This document shows, piece by piece, positions 51,338 to 51,966 of a stretch of 51,966 nt of DNA. Position numbers and translations under genes: made by a program. The stretch is from an uncultured Paraglaciecola sp. GTDB lineage: Bacteria; Pseudomonadota; Gammaproteobacteria; Enterobacterales; Alteromonadaceae. The stretch lies in NCBI RefSeq assembly GCF_937123705.1, contig NZ_CAKZKO010000210.1, positions 1-51,966 on the forward strand, read 5' to 3'. Within the stretch, counting starts at the first letter, position 1, and each line of letters begins with the position of its first letter. A model generated the notes under the pieces. The model was not told where the DNA came from. It was given only the letters and a program-made list of their open reading frames with translations, and did no database searches.

Positions 51338-51766
51338 TTAAAGGTCTAAGACTTGAGGTTGCTGAGCAGCATGCTTATGCTCAGGACCAGCGAAGACTTT
51401 CATTTTGCGGAACATATCGCGTCCAAGTGGACCTTTAGGCAACATACCTTTAACCGCTTTTTCAATGATCATCTCTGGTTTGAAAGCTTGAAGCTTTTCA
51501 AACGTAGTGTCTTTAAGACCACCTGGGTAACCAGAGTGAGAATAGTAAATTTTGCCCTTGGCTTTGTTGCCAGTAACAGTGACTTTCTCAGCGTTGATCA
51601 CAACTATGTAATCACCAGTGTCTACATGAGGTGTGTACTCTGGCTTATGCTTTCCGCGTAAACGGCTAGCAATCTCAGTCGCTAAACGACCAAGAGTTTT
51701 GTCTGTGGCGTCAACCACGTACCATTCACGTTTTACCGTTTCTGGCTTTGCAACAAAAGTTTTCAT
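51338..51766 (-). CDS. rplM: 50S ribosomal protein L13
   Basis: 142 residues, the standard length. REWYVVDATDKTLGRLATEIASRLRGKHKPEYTPHVDTGD and the MLPKGPLGR segment are diagnostic. First gene of rplM-rpsI. The leader of about 150 bases (51767-51926) may carry the autoregulatory site known for this operon, but I could not assign a specific structure. Confidence 0.99.
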   Translation of the reverse strand: MKTFVAKPETVKREWYVVDATDKTLGRLATEIASRLRGKHKPEYTPHVDTGDYIVVINAEKVTVTGNKAKGKIYYSHSGYPGGLKDTTFEKLQAFKPEMIIEKAVKGMLPKGPLGRDMFRKMKVFAGPEHKHAAQQPQVLDL

Positions 51767-51926
51767 TTAAAAATACCCGAAATATATAAATAATCGTTAC
51801 TTAGTTTTGCGCTCGATATTTTACTACCGACTGCTACACAAAACCGCTAAAAATCAATACCTTGACCCCTTCGAGTCGTATGATTCATCCGCTTTCCCAA
51901 AGCGGGGGCAACTGGGCAGGGCGCGA

Positions 51927-51932
51927 ATTATA
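51927..51932 (-). promoter_or_regulatory. -10 element of the rplM-rpsI promoter
   Basis: TATAAT on the minus strand (51932-51927), preceded by TG and followed by a GC-rich discriminator (CGCGCCC), typical of ribosomal promoters under stringent control. The -35 region is poor and lies close to the window edge. Confidence 0.6.
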
Positions 51933-51966
51933 CAGAAGTTAAGAGAAAACGCGAGGGTAAATTTTG

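Overview
The window reads as chromosome of a marine gammaproteobacterium of the Alteromonadales (Alteromonas/Glaciecola/Paraglaciecola type). This is inferred from gene order and gene families: rpsU-yqeY-dnaG-rpoD, lptD-surA-pdxA-rsmA-apaG-apaH with amgK-murU-djlA divergent, ygfB-pepP-ubiI beside 6S RNA, and sspB/sspA-petABC-rpsI/rplM. PEP-CTERM and GlyGly-CTERM style surface proteins and an intergenic palindromic repeat family fit the same group. No phage, insertion sequence, CRISPR array or tRNA was seen.

Layout. 1-4.7 kb: macromolecular-synthesis cluster (rpsU end, yqeY, dnaG, rpoD). 4.7-5.1 kb: two direct copies of a hairpin repeat. 5.1-9.3 kb: RND efflux adaptor and permease (minus), divergent from an exported Nudix-fold protein with a ruined catalytic box. 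10-11.8 kb: acyl-CoA dehydrogenase. 11.8-12.2 kb: more repeats. 12.2-17.3 kb: the most unusual locus, a secreted 1474-residue double nuclease (endonuclease I plus ExeM type) ending in a dockerin, followed in the same operon by a cohesin-domain protein with a sorting tail; a good Pho-box match lies upstream. 17.6-19.6 kb: SPFH protein plus ribbon-helix-helix protein, and a choice-of-anchor H protein. 19.7-29 kb: cell-envelope and housekeeping block. 29-32.8 kb: chemoreceptor with a sigma-28-like promoter and an EF-hand-like loop, a coiled-coil protein behind a sigma-54-like promoter, and a duplicated winged-helix/nuclease protein whose apparent start codon is AUC. 32.9-36.6 kb: two exported metallopeptidase-like proteins and an SGNH hydrolase. 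36.7-37.4 kb: PEP-CTERM protein with a sigma-54-like promoter. 37.6-42.5 kb: TauE-type exporter, ybaK, lipoprotein, ubiI, pepP, ygfB. 42.6-46.6 kb: 6S RNA, an unknown gene, ribokinase, nucleoside hydrolase, 5-FCL and rpiA. 46.8-52 kb: stringent starvation proteins, cytochrome bc1 complex and S9/L13.

How genes work together. The dockerin nuclease and cohesin partner look like a phosphate-starvation system that holds DNA-degrading enzyme at the cell surface; this is a hypothesis from domains, operon structure and the Pho box. Nucleoside hydrolase, ribokinase and RpiA form a route from nucleosides to pentose phosphates that could use products of such DNA/RNA turnover. AmgK and MurU recycle cell-wall MurNAc, and LptD and SurA build the outer membrane. 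Functional calls rest on recognisable motifs; no database search was run.
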